A stretch of DNA of 44,275 nt, taken from the NCBI RefSeq assembly GCF_041737375.1, contig NZ_JBGSRV010000017.1, forward strand, positions 1 to 44,275, in the 5' to 3' direction. The translations under genes and the position numbers were made by a program. Shown in pieces: positions 1 through 8,132 of this stretch (position 1 is the stretch's first letter; every line of letters begins with the position of its first letter). The stretch comes from Vampirovibrio sp041737375 (GTDB lineage: Bacteria > Cyanobacteriota > Vampirovibrionia > Vampirovibrionales > Vampirovibrionaceae). Below the pieces are notes generated by a model. It did no database searches. It saw nothing but the letters and a program-made list of their open reading frames with translations, and had not been told where the DNA came from.

Positions 1-173
1 TAGCGGCTTTCCAACCGGTTTTTTACAGCCGTTTCTTCTGATTTTTTTACGACGAAGTTTTTTTTGTAACCCAAAGAACTGGTCGTGATAAAATCCAAAA
101 ATCTCTAATTCAAAGTGGATCTAAATTAAGGACCCGGTCACAGTCATGTGGTGATTGATCATCCTATTTACTG

Positions 174-199
174 AGGGGTTGGCTTAAAACACAACCCTT
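174..199 (-). terminator. hairpin at the end of the CBASS operon
   Basis: AGGGGTTG at 174-181 can pair with CAACCCTT at 192-199 (one G-T wobble, 10-nt loop). The stem overlaps the stop codon of the minus-strand CD-NTase gene. There is no U-run after it on the minus strand, so it may be a weak terminator or only a 3'-end-stabilising hairpin. The rest of 1-173 shows no gene. Confidence 0.3.
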
Positions 200-1760
200 A
201 CTCAACATTCACTACAAACTCCCTGCTTCGGGCGACGCACACTCCATTTTTGATGATGAAACATTCGATGCAATGAGATCCCGTATACTCGGTACCTTCC
301 ATACGCACAAGTGGGTTATCAAAGATATTACCGCGAAGTCCTCGTGAATTGGCGGCTTGAGTACCAGTATTAACAACCTGCCATTTGACGTCGTATGGTT
401 GCGGAACATTAGGATAGGCTGTGAACTTCAAGGATGCGTATTTGGGAAGAGCGGTACCATCACTATAGAATTCGGTGTATGGGCCATTACCGTATTGCAT
501 TTCCCCACGAATGGTGACAGTGTATTGAGAAATATCGGGCCAGCGCAGCGCTTCACGATGCGGAAGATTGAAAAATTGACGTATGGCTTGAGGCGCCCGG
601 CGAGCAACCGCAGAAGAGACGCTTTTAGTTTTTTCGACTAGATCTGATAGTGAAGGGCCTTGGGTTAATGGGGGGCTTCCAAAACTTTTTTGAACTGCTT
701 TTGTAGCGGCATCTTTACCGTAAGCAGCTTGGAGTTTGACCGAGACGTCTTCGTAGCTTCGCGAGTGAAGTAGGTCGATGTGAAGCTGCTCAAGGGCATC
801 CAGCCATCGGAAGAAGTTTAGCATTTTTCGAGGGTGGTCTTCCCATTTGTCTGCAAAATTTTCTAAGGGATTAACTGGATTCGGTACCCAAAATTTGCCA
901 TTGATTTTTTTTATTTCAGCACGCATACGGGGGATACCCTGGTATAGGGTCTCCATCAAATCTTCTTCGTTTTGGTAGGCATGCGCAGCAAGAGTTGTAA
1001 TGATAATCGAGATCGGTTTATCGTCATCATTCTGAAACATAAGATCACGATGGCGCTTCAAGAGCTGAACCATTCGTTGAAGGGGAGTACGAACCTTATA
1101 ATCGGGAACGTCTACGACTTCAGCCTTCATAACTTGTGCCTGGATGAGCCGGTGCTTCTGAAAGGTGGTTGCCATCCTAGTTTTAAACCATTCTGCATAG
1201 CCTTCGGGGTTGCTTCTCGGCCACTCGATATCGTGATCCCAAGTCGCGCTGTCCGTAATGCAGATAGCATGTCTAGCATGACTTGGATCAACGCCATGTT
1301 GGATAAGACGTTGCTTGTGTGCAGCATCATCCGGGATGGCAGGCAAAACATCAAGATGGAATTTGGACCCGTCGGCGTATTTAAGTGTCCAGCAGCGTCG
1401 CCCACCCCCAGGAGGCTTAAGCATCGCCTTGTACGTCTTATGGTTTTGAAGACGACGACCAACGATAGCCTTAAGATCTTTTTGATGAGCGAATGTGAAA
1501 AGGGTGGCATGACGTAAAAGACAAACGGCATCGACATCATAGTCACCGCAATTCTGGGGATGAATTGCGGTGCCAAGCCTGAATGAGCCTTGTGAAAAAA
1601 TTACGGGGTCATATTTATCGAGGTCAGGACACTCGCTGAGCCAAGCACCTACAGCATCATAGTGCTGTTTTGCCTCGTCATATTTACTGAGAGGAATATC
1701 AAGATCAGAAGCGAGCTGTTCAAGAACTAATGACAGATCCTTCTGGGCGACATTGTTCAT
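198..1760 (-). CDS. CBASS cyclic-oligonucleotide synthase (CD-NTase) with C-terminal AGS-C sensor domain
   Basis: 520-residue nucleotidyltransferase of the cGAS/DncV-like family. On phage infection such enzymes make a cyclic di- or trinucleotide that activates a neighbouring effector. The catalytic core is visible: GSFRLGT (G58, S59), the metal-binding DYDVD (D73, D75) and a third acidic residue D137 in HLDVLP. Residues of about 395-520 form the adenylyl/guanylyl and SMODS C-terminal sensor (AGS-C) domain, seen as an aromatic-rich beta region with the motifs TAYPNVP, VKWQVVNTG and RGNIF. The gene follows the HNH-SAVED effector and overlaps it by 41 nt, so the two are surely co-transcribed. 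No Cap2/Cap3 (E1/E2, JAB) or HORMA/TRIP13 accessory gene is visible, so this looks like a minimal two-gene CBASS, although the window ends only 197 bp downstream. The clade and nucleotide product cannot be told from sequence alone. All catalytic residues are present, so it is likely active. Confidence 0.9.
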   Translation of the reverse strand: MNNVAQKDLSLVLEQLASDLDIPLSKYDEAKQHYDAVGAWLSECPDLDKYDPVIFSQGSFRLGTAIHPQNCGDYDVDAVCLLRHATLFTFAHQKDLKAIVGRRLQNHKTYKAMLKPPGGGRRCWTLKYADGSKFHLDVLPAIPDDAAHKQRLIQHGVDPSHARHAICITDSATWDHDIEWPRSNPEGYAEWFKTRMATTFQKHRLIQAQVMKAEVVDVPDYKVRTPLQRMVQLLKRHRDLMFQNDDDKPISIIITTLAAHAYQNEEDLMETLYQGIPRMRAEIKKINGKFWVPNPVNPLENFADKWEDHPRKMLNFFRWLDALEQLHIDLLHSRSYEDVSVKLQAAYGKDAATKAVQKSFGSPPLTQGPSLSDLVEKTKSVSSAVARRAPQAIRQFFNLPHREALRWPDISQYTVTIRGEMQYGNGPYTEFYSDGTALPKYASLKFTAYPNVPQPYDVKWQVVNTGTQAANSRGLRGNIFDNPLVRMEGTEYTGSHCIECFIIKNGVCVARSREFVVNVE

Positions 1761-2964
1761 GATTGACTAATTCTCCTACAGGTAAAGCGCGTTGATTAAT
1801 GTCGAGAGCGTAAATAAAACCACCCAGTTGCTGACCCTCATCATAGACACGAAGAGGTGGGTCGGCCTTCTCAAGCAAAATCCGACCCATCTCGACAGCG
1901 ATGGAATTCGGAATCGCGGGAAAAAGATGGATTGCCGCAGATCCATGCATGACTTTGATTTGGTCTAGACATTCCCTCATTGCCAAGCGGAATTCACTGA
2001 GTTGTTCTGGGCTTTTCAGGAAGTTAGTGCTGGGGACCTTGATTGAGAAGACCCAAGGGTTAAAGTTGTCACCAAGGATCGCCTGTATGCGATCTAGAGT
2101 AATAGTGCCACTAAGCGACATGATCAGAGCTGGAGGTCCGGAAATCGTTGCAGGTGGAGTTAGAATATACCCACCAAACTCAGCAGGGCGGGGCTGCCAT
2201 TTCCAGTCTTGAACTGGCTCTCGTTGCAATTGACGGATATCCACAGGCGGTAAATGGGTTAAAAGCGAGCCCAAAAGAATCAGAAGTGGAATCGGGGCTA
2301 CGGCAAATACAGAGATATGGCTAATAGAGTCTTGTCGCAGACGAGGCCGGACCCGATCATTGAACATTTTCATTAGATGAGTAGACTCTACCATCCAGAA
2401 TTGCTCACTTCGGTCCTCCCAAGTACTATTCTGCATACCAAGAACCAGCCCATCCGGGCTTGCAGGGATTCTTTCCGGGAGTATTGCCTGGCATGCAGCA
2501 TCATATCTAACCAGCCCGCGACTGGAGCCAATATTCGAGCCATAAATCAGAATTTCAGTGCTCATGTTTGGTTTGATGCCAGTTAAAAGTTGGATTCTGA
2601 CCTCATGCTTACGTTTCATCTCTTCGAGGCGCTCTCTAGGGTGGCCGGGAACATCGAGATCGTCAATAACCCGGTGACATTGATCGCACATCAACATGAG
2701 GTTGCTGATATCTATCTTGAGCCTATCAGAATCGACTGCCTCTCCCCGTGGTCCAGAGGGTTTCCAAGAGACTATGTGAGCAATGTATGCCTTATTCATT
2801 TGGCGGAAGGTTAAGTTGTTCCGCCACAGCTCTTCATTGCAATTTTCATATTCACATCTACCGCCGGCAGCTAACCATAGGCGTTTGCAAGTATTCGATG
2901 GAATACTCGGGCGCTTCGGATCTTCTTCTGCAGACGAAGACCTACCCTTGGCCGGATTGGGCAT
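1720..2964 (-). CDS. cap5: CBASS effector nuclease, HNH-SAVED (Cap5 type)
   Basis: 414 residues. The N-terminal HNH endonuclease domain (about 20-120) has zinc-ligand pairs C37/C42 and C93/C96, the first catalytic His in AHIVSW (H63), N88 in SNLMLMC and H97 in CDQCH. After a short linker, residues of about 130-390 match a SAVED cyclic-nucleotide sensor: a hydrophobic segment ISVFAVAPIPLLILLGSLL, then a second half containing the motif HLFPAIPNSIAVEMGR, which is typical of SAVED proteins. By analogy with characterised Cap5 proteins, binding of the second messenger drives oligomerisation and indiscriminate DNA cleavage that stops phage spread. It is the first gene of the operon, with effector preceding synthase. 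The domain is full length and the catalytic residues are intact. Which nucleotide it senses is unknown; some characterised Cap5 proteins bind 3',2'-cGAMP. Confidence 0.92.
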   Translation of the reverse strand: MPNPAKGRSSSAEEDPKRPSIPSNTCKRLWLAAGGRCEYENCNEELWRNNLTFRQMNKAYIAHIVSWKPSGPRGEAVDSDRLKIDISNLMLMCDQCHRVIDDLDVPGHPRERLEEMKRKHEVRIQLLTGIKPNMSTEILIYGSNIGSSRGLVRYDAACQAILPERIPASPDGLVLGMQNSTWEDRSEQFWMVESTHLMKMFNDRVRPRLRQDSISHISVFAVAPIPLLILLGSLLTHLPPVDIRQLQREPVQDWKWQPRPAEFGGYILTPPATISGPPALIMSLSGTITLDRIQAILGDNFNPWVFSIKVPSTNFLKSPEQLSEFRLAMRECLDQIKVMHGSAAIHLFPAIPNSIAVEMGRILLEKADPPLRVYDEGQQLGGFIYALDINQRALPVGELVNHEQCRPEGSVISS

Positions 2965-3155
2965 TCTTATTTCCCCTAAGCTCTATCTTTGTGCTTGGTG
3001 GTAAACACGGGACAAAGAAAATTTAATAGAATCCCATGATCCATGCTCATCGTCTTTGTTCAAGCACAAATAAGAAACATAAGATATTCTTAAGAATCTC
3101 AATCTACAGGTTGACTATGGACAAAATTAAAGCCTAGGTCAAAACCTATCCCACC

Positions 3156-3183
3156 GAACCAGTGACCTCCACAATGTCAATGT
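3156..3183. repeat. left attachment site (att core, tRNA-Val anticodon arm)
   Basis: The 20-bp core at 3164-3183 (GACCTCC...CAATGT) is identical to 13893-13912, and the match extends outward for 8 more bases with one mismatch. On the minus strand the core reads as the variable loop and anticodon stem-loop of a tRNA-Val(GAC). The tRNA acceptor end is not present on this side, so this copy is not a tRNA gene. The site lies between the CBASS operon and the integrase gene. Confidence 0.75.
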
Positions 3184-3300
3184 GACATAATCTATTATGC
3201 TCAATAACTTTCAATCGTTAAAAGCTTTGATTTTAGGCATTTTTAAGGTTATCATGTTATTGAGGCTGATGGAGATTTTTGGAAGAAAGTTGCCCCGCAG

Positions 3301-3319
3301 TGTCCCATGAATGTCCCAT
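3301..3319. promoter_or_regulatory. integrase arm-type binding sites, left end
   Basis: TGTCCCAT at 3301-3308 and again at 3312-3319, 11 bp apart (about one helical turn), lie 118 bp inside the att core. The same pair with the same spacing and orientation is found at 13797-13815 near the other end. Paired short repeats of this kind are expected for the arm-binding N-terminal domain of the integrase. The pair is directly upstream of the integrase start at 3340, so binding could also repress integrase transcription. Confidence 0.6.
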
Positions 3320-3339
3320 AGAAAATGTAGGATCTGGCC

Positions 3340-4419
3340 ATGGCCACTATAGAGAAACGTGAAGATTTGGACGGCAAGCTGTCTTATAGAGTCAAAATAC
3401 GCCTCAAGGGCTTTCCCGTTCAAACTGCTACCTTTGCTAGAAAAACAGATGCTAGGCTATGGGCACAGCAAACCGAAGCGGCCATTCGAGAAGGACGGTA
3501 TTTTAAGTCTTCTGAGCCCAGGAAGCGCACATTAGGCGAGATGATAGACAAGTATAAAAACGAACGTTTGGCTCAGCGTAATGATGACAAAGAAACTGTT
3601 GGGCCTCAGTTGCTTTGGTGGAAGGATCAACTTGGACGCTATCTCTTAAAAGATATTAGCCCCCAGCTTATTGCTGAGTATCGGGACAAATTGCTAAATG
3701 AACCTATGTTTAAAAAAGGCGAAAAGAAATCTAGAATGCTTTCAAACGCAACGGTTGTCCGATATTTAGCATCGCTAAGTGTTTGTTTTAGCTATGGTAT
3801 CGAAGATCTGGGTTGGGCAGAATCAAATCCTGTAAAAAACGTTAAGAAACCAAAGCCGGAACGTGGCAGAGTTCGTTTCTTAAACGATCAGGAGCGTAGC
3901 CAATTAATCTCAGAGGCCCAAACAGACGCTTATAGTAAGCATCTTTATCCTGTTATTATTCTTGCCCTTCTTACAGGAGCAAGACTGGGCGAAATTATGG
4001 GTTTAAGGTGGCAAGATGTTGATTTTAAACGCCGGTCAGTTTTGTTTGAAGAAACTAAAAATGGTGAACGAAGAAGAGTGCCTCTTGCAAAGCCAGCTTT
4101 TAGAGTATTAGAAGACCTAAATAAGGTTCGACGAATTGACTCCCCCTTTATTTTTGCTCGTGAAGATGGGAAAAAACCGTATGAAATCCGTAAGCAGTGG
4201 GAAAAACTCGTCTCAAAGGTAAATCTTGTCGATTTTCGATTTCATGATTTACGACATACAGCTGCATCTTATCTGGCTATGAACGGTGCAAGCTTGTTAG
4301 AGATTGCTGATATACTTGGCCATAAAACTCTTTCAATGGTAAAAAGATACAGCCATCTTACAGAAGGGCATACCTCAAGTGTTATTGAACGGATGGCTCA
4401 GCAACATTTTAGTGAATAG
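3340..4419 (+). CDS. int: tyrosine-recombinase integrase
   Basis: 359-residue phage-type integrase. The N-terminal arm-binding domain (about 1-60) has the usual ATIEKRE/YRVKIRLKGF beta strands. A SAM-like core-binding domain follows (about 70-165). The catalytic domain (about 180-355) shows Arg in TGARLGE, the Lys of the beta hairpin in EETKNGERRRVPL, HxxR in HDLRH, His in LGHKTLS and the nucleophile Tyr in KRYSHL. All five catalytic positions are present. It should carry out site-specific recombination between the tRNA-Val-derived core and attP. The ATG at 3340 is the first usable start: an upstream ATG is followed at once by TAG. It heads a plus-strand set of element genes running to 7570. 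Confidence 0.95.
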   Translation: MATIEKREDLDGKLSYRVKIRLKGFPVQTATFARKTDARLWAQQTEAAIREGRYFKSSEPRKRTLGEMIDKYKNERLAQRNDDKETVGPQLLWWKDQLGRYLLKDISPQLIAEYRDKLLNEPMFKKGEKKSRMLSNATVVRYLASLSVCFSYGIEDLGWAESNPVKNVKKPKPERGRVRFLNDQERSQLISEAQTDAYSKHLYPVIILALLTGARLGEIMGLRWQDVDFKRRSVLFEETKNGERRRVPLAKPAFRVLEDLNKVRRIDSPFIFAREDGKKPYEIRKQWEKLVSKVNLVDFRFHDLRHTAASYLAMNGASLLEIADILGHKTLSMVKRYSHLTEGHTSSVIERMAQQHFSE

Positions 4420-4443
4420 TTTATGTACAAAAAGGTTTTTTGA

Positions 4444-5025
4444 ATGATACCTATTAAGCTCAACAACAGGAAAAAACATTTGCTTATAGGTCTTTCAGGT
4501 TCAAAGCTTGATGATAAACCCTATCTTCTTAAGAGCAATAAACTGAAGTTCCTGTTAGATGTACTAAGGAATTGTTACGAGCTTAGCATGACTAATGGGA
4601 CTTATTATCTTCACCCGGACGAAGCCAATTCCATTATCAAAGATCACTTGATGTCTGATCTTACCGCTGAGCAGTCATTGCCTTCTTCTTTTAACGAAAG
4701 ATTGGGTCATGCTTTACTCTTTCTCATAAAAGATATGGAACAGTATGTTACGCATTCAGAAGAACAAAGCTTTACAGAAAGTTGGGAAAAAAGGCTTGAT
4801 TTTATAGAGGTCGTCGTGTACAGAGTCAAGTTGACTGATGGGATGAGATGTCGAGTACTCTGGATTTGGAGCAGCGAAAATCACTCTGTGACTCATCTGG
4901 CTTTTAAAAATAAATACTGCGTCACTGAAGATGCCATTAAGCAATTAGTTTGGCGTGTAGGTAAAGAACTTAACAAATTTGGTTGGAAGCTTGTAAATTC
5001 AGATAATCGATTAACGATTATATAA
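4444..5025 (+). CDS. hypothetical protein of the element
   Basis: 193 residues with no family that I recognise. It looks soluble, with a basic N-terminus (NNRKKHLL), no signal peptide and no membrane segment. Its C-terminal half is rich in aromatic and basic residues (VLWIWSSEN, LVWRVGKELNKFGWK). It follows the integrase by 24 bp and has an AAAGG ribosome-binding site 8 nt before the ATG, so it is probably translated from the integrase transcript. Its place between int and the replication genes is where satellites often keep regulators or excision factors, but no helix-turn-helix is evident. Confidence 0.7.
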   Translation: MIPIKLNNRKKHLLIGLSGSKLDDKPYLLKSNKLKFLLDVLRNCYELSMTNGTYYLHPDEANSIIKDHLMSDLTAEQSLPSSFNERLGHALLFLIKDMEQYVTHSEEQSFTESWEKRLDFIEVVVYRVKLTDGMRCRVLWIWSSENHSVTHLAFKNKYCVTEDAIKQLVWRVGKELNKFGWKLVNSDNRLTII

Positions 5026-5110
5026 ACAATTAATATTGGCCGATATTTGTAACTCCCCGTCACAACCATACCTTCATAATCAACTTCTGTTAGCAACAGG
5101 AGAATGCAAA

Positions 5111-5323
5111 ATGTTTCCAACTGTTTCCATTAATGAGCTAGTGCCTCTCAGTAAAATAGACCATTACCAAAGCGTACTAACGGTTCCTGCTGTCCGTTGG
5201 CATCGATTCAGGAATACTAATGGTTTTAATAAAAAAGTATGTCGGATGTTTGGCCGTAAAGTTCTGATCCATTTGCCTTCATTTTTTTCTTGGTTGGAAG
5301 AGGGTAATCAGCCCCGCACGTAA
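5111..5323 (+). CDS. small excisionase/AlpA-like DNA-binding protein
   Basis: About 70 residues from the ATG at 5111, which has AGGAG 9 nt upstream. A start at 5036 in the same frame has no ribosome-binding site and is less likely. The pattern (an N-terminal SINELVPLSKI segment, then a basic VRWHRFRNTNG helix, then FGRKVLIHLPSFFSWLEE) matches the winged-helix layout of AlpA/excisionase proteins, which typically end in a K-x-G-R-K-V-L-I-D-x-x-A-F-x-x-W-L-E type strand and helix. The expected role is control of element excision or of the primase operon. This is inferred from shape and position; the sequence is short and the match moderate. Confidence 0.6.
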   Translation: MFPTVSINELVPLSKIDHYQSVLTVPAVRWHRFRNTNGFNKKVCRMFGRKVLIHLPSFFSWLEEGNQPRT

Positions 5324-5403
5324 TTCGCAAAGGGCTATCAGTAATAAACTGCTCAACGCTTCTATGATGGGCGTTAGGGCTTAATTTAATGCGAGGAAAA
5401 TTT

Positions 5404-6315
5404 ATGAAAAAGGTTTATGACATAGCAGCTGAGATAAATGAATACTCTAGTGGAAGCATCACTACCATAATTCCTGATGAAAAAATTCATCGTGCAGGTA
5501 AAAATAACCGATATTGGTACACCTCATCTATAGCCAACGGAAAAAGTGGCGACCAAATCATGTTTTGCACTTTTGGGGATTTCTCTACAGAGGATGAAAT
5601 AAAAATTTATCAAGTACTTGGAAAGTCATCTCCCAATGTCGTAGCACCTCTAACTAGGGGTAAGATGAGTCTTGAAAAGGAAAAAAGTCAAGAAGATGTT
5701 GCCCAAGAGGCATTAAAGTTAGGCAAAATCAAAATTAGGCGAGGTGGAAACGACTATCTTGAAAGGAAAAAAATTCAAGAATATCAAGACCCTGATGTGA
5801 TTTGGAGAGGGCGCACCCTGCATGTGTCTTGCCGTGATGTGAATGGTAAATTGTGGGGATGGCAAAAAATCAATAATTTGGGCGAAAAATACTTTTGCAC
5901 TGGTCAAAAAGTTAAAGGTGTCTTTCACACTATTGGTAAAAATAGTAATGGGCCAGTCTGCTTTGTAGAAGGCTATGCAACAGGTGTCACTGTTCATTTA
6001 GCAACTGGCTTCCGAACTATCGTTTGTTTCTCAGCCGGAAACATTACTCCTGTAGTTGAAGCGTTTCATTCATGCCATCCAGATCAAGAGCTTCTGATTT
6101 GTGGAGATGATGACATAGATGTGAAAAATATTGGACGTGAAAAAGCTACTGAAGCTGCAAGTGCAGTAAGCTGTCCCGTCGTATTTCCGGTCTTTTCAAA
6201 GCTGAATGGTAAAAGCACTACCGATTTTAACGACTTGCACTGTATAGAGGGCTTAAAGGCTGTTCGGCAACAAATTCTAGACATGACCGCAGGGAGGAAA
6301 AGTTTTGGAAAGTAA
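5404..6315 (+). CDS. TOPRIM-domain DNA primase of the element
   Basis: About 303 residues starting at the ATG at 5404, which has GCGAGG 8 nt upstream; an ATG 15 nt earlier lacks a ribosome-binding site. The second half is a TOPRIM domain: the glutamate motif CFVEGYATG, then IVCFSAGN, then the acidic triplet CGDDDID. This is the fold used by DnaG-type and plasmid/phage primases and also seen in the N-terminal part of P4-alpha-like proteins. The N-terminal part carries IIPDEKIHR and KSGDQIMFCTFGD, like other mobile-element primases, without a clear zinc finger. It overlaps the helicase gene by 11 nt, so primase and helicase are translationally coupled, replacing the single fused alpha protein of phage P4. 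Expected role: priming replication of the excised element. Confidence 0.82.
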   Translation: MKKVYDIAAEINEYSSGSITTIIPDEKIHRAGKNNRYWYTSSIANGKSGDQIMFCTFGDFSTEDEIKIYQVLGKSSPNVVAPLTRGKMSLEKEKSQEDVAQEALKLGKIKIRRGGNDYLERKKIQEYQDPDVIWRGRTLHVSCRDVNGKLWGWQKINNLGEKYFCTGQKVKGVFHTIGKNSNGPVCFVEGYATGVTVHLATGFRTIVCFSAGNITPVVEAFHSCHPDQELLICGDDDIDVKNIGREKATEAASAVSCPVVFPVFSKLNGKSTTDFNDLHCIEGLKAVRQQILDMTAGRKSFGK

Positions 6316-7570
6316 TCAGACCACTTTTTTCAGCCAACATTCTAACGAGATTGCAGAAAAAATTTTGAAAAAGCATTCAATAATCACTGATGCTCAAGGT
6401 CAATTCTATCAATTTGATAGTAGGGTGTGGCAACCCATCTCGAACTATCAGCTAATGCAATTAGCAATGTCTAATGACTTGCCTTCTGCAAAAGCCAGCA
6501 GGCGTAAAGAGATTGCTGATTATATCCGCATTAAGGCGCTGAAAGATCCAATTCCCTGGAATAGGATTTCGAAGACACAGGTTCCCGTATTAAATGGAGT
6601 TGTCGATTTTATTACAAATAAATTAGAGGCGCACAATGAAAAATATTATCTTAATAAGGTCTTAAATATAAAGTATAAACCAGAAGAAGGCTGTGAAATG
6701 TGGCTTTCAGTTTTGAACGACTTGCTTGGAGATGATCCAGAAAAAATAGAAACCCTTCAACTTTTCTTCGGGTATGTACTATTTCCTCATGCCCAGTTTA
6801 AAAAAGGGTTGATTTGCTATGGCCCATCTAACACAGGTAAATCTTTGGTGGCTAAAGTATTAGAACTACTTGTGGGTCAATCCAATGTGTGTTCTATCCA
6901 GATTGGAGCTATGAGCGATCCCCGAGCTTTAGCGCCGATTAAAAACAAAATGGTTAATATCATCTCAGAACTACCAGAAAATGCGCTAATGGCAGAAGGA
7001 GGATTTAAGCAACTGGTTAGCACTGGTGACCCAGTACAAATTGATCCTAAGAATAAACCACCAGAGACAATAACACCGACTTGTAAGCATGTCATTTTCA
7101 CTAATACATTACCTAAAATTAAAGATACTACTCAGGCAGTTTATAATCGGTTGCTCATTATTTATTTTAAAAATATTATTCCTGAGTCAAGGCAGGCTAC
7201 TGATTTAATCTGCTGGCTGGAAGAGGAAATTGACGGGATTTTCAATTGGGCTTTACAGGGTGCGAAACACTTGCAGCGAAATCAAGGTAAATTTCCGCAA
7301 AGTCAACGGGCTAAAAATGAACTTCAGCAGTATAGAGATAGTCAAAATCCATTGACGAGTTGGGTAACGGAATTGCTCAAGCCTGCTGATGCTTCTGCTT
7401 TTATTTCCAATGATGCCCTGTTCCAAAGTTATTCCAGCTTTCCTGATTCAGAAAAAATAACTAAGGCCAGATTTATAAGCCTTCTCAAGGACGCTGGATA
7501 CCATACTAGTAGGACTAGAACTGTTGGTAAAAGAAGAGTCGGATTACATGCTTACAAACTTGAGAAATAA
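6305..7570 (+). CDS. P4/D5-family superfamily 3 replicative helicase
   Basis: 421 residues. The first 120 residues resemble the D5 N-terminal region (PVLNGVVDFITN). The ATPase core has Walker A GPSNTGKS, Walker B-like MVNIISELPEN and a sensor/motif C at VIFTNTLPKI, as in SF3 helicases of phage/plasmid primase systems. The C-terminus has a winged-helix-like region (ALFQSYSSFPDSEKITKARFISLLKDAG). The start is TTG at 6305, preceded at 7 nt by a strong GGAGG; no ATG is well placed. It should unwind the element's origin together with the preceding primase. It ends the replication operon and is followed by GGCCATC repeats and an AT-rich stretch that could be the origin. Confidence 0.88.
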   Translation: MESNQTTFFSQHSNEIAEKILKKHSIITDAQGQFYQFDSRVWQPISNYQLMQLAMSNDLPSAKASRRKEIADYIRIKALKDPIPWNRISKTQVPVLNGVVDFITNKLEAHNEKYYLNKVLNIKYKPEEGCEMWLSVLNDLLGDDPEKIETLQLFFGYVLFPHAQFKKGLICYGPSNTGKSLVAKVLELLVGQSNVCSIQIGAMSDPRALAPIKNKMVNIISELPENALMAEGGFKQLVSTGDPVQIDPKNKPPETITPTCKHVIFTNTLPKIKDTTQAVYNRLLIIYFKNIIPESRQATDLICWLEEEIDGIFNWALQGAKHLQRNQGKFPQSQRAKNELQQYRDSQNPLTSWVTELLKPADASAFISNDALFQSYSSFPDSEKITKARFISLLKDAGYHTSRTRTVGKRRVGLHAYKLEK

Positions 7571-7581
7571 AGAGGAAGGCT

Positions 7582-7662
7582 GGCCATCCGGCCATCTTTG
7601 TTTAGATCTTTACTTACCAAAAAAAAATATATAAATAAGCCATTATGAGTGACCAGATGGCC
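7582..7662. other. candidate replication origin: GGCCATC repeats around an AT-rich tract
   Basis: GGCCATC occurs at 7582-7588 and 7590-7596 and in inverted form (GATGGCC) at 7656-7662. The roughly 60 bases between are nearly all A/T, including a run of nine A. It lies just after the helicase stop codon. Repeats next to an easily melted tract close to primase-helicase genes are what an origin of a P4-like element would look like, but three short repeats are weak evidence. This is inference. Confidence 0.3.
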
Positions 7663-7778
7663 AGAAGAATAAAGATTTTGAGAATCAAGCTGGTTTAGAT
7701 AGGTTTGACAGTGAAATCAGCAAGCCGCTAGTCCAAAGTTTCTTTTTGGTGAGTCTGGTGGGCCTCGCTTCTATTATT

Positions 7779-8111
7779 CTAGAGTTGATTTAGAATCAGT
7801 TTCATTGTTTTAAAGCGCTTTGTGATTTGTGCTGGGTTAAGAGAATGTACTCTGCTAGTAGGTTGTGCCCATTTTCTGGCCCACTGCATGACTGAGGCTG
7901 TAGAGATGTGCAGTAGTTTTGCGATAGATTGAGAGCTGTGGCCAACTTCATAAAGAGTGGCTACTTGGCGTTTATAATTATCGCTACGGCCCTGAACCAC
8001 GACCTTGGTATACTCATAACGGCAGAAACGACATTTCCACCGGCGTTTATTAAGGACATACCCATTTTTGATAGGCGGGCCTTTTAAACAGCGGGGGCAA
8101 TTCGGACGCAT
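7779..8111 (-). CDS. zinc-ribbon/HTH protein resembling IS1 InsA, without a catalytic partner
   Basis: 110 residues from the ATG at 8111 (GAGG 6 nt upstream). The N-terminus is a zinc ribbon (CPRC, then CRFC) with the spacing and the NGYVLNKRRWKC context of InsA-type transposase proteins. A helix-turn-helix follows (QVATLYEVGHSSQSIAKLLHIS, positions about 55-76). In IS1 elements InsA is followed by the catalytic InsB DDE domain, but downstream on this strand no such ORF exists and no terminal inverted repeats are seen. It is either a domesticated DNA-binding regulator of the element or the remnant of an insertion sequence. It is the only gene of the element's left half on the minus strand. 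Confidence 0.6.
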   Translation of the reverse strand: MRPNCPRCLKGPPIKNGYVLNKRRWKCRFCRYEYTKVVVQGRSDNYKRQVATLYEVGHSSQSIAKLLHISTASVMQWARKWAQPTSRVHSLNPAQITKRFKTMKLILNQL

Positions 8112-8132
8112 GCTTTCCTCAACTTTAAACAC

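Noticed and set aside
1127..1576. Second minus-strand frame inside the CD-NTase gene
   Set aside because: Overlaps the conserved catalytic region in another frame; no family features.
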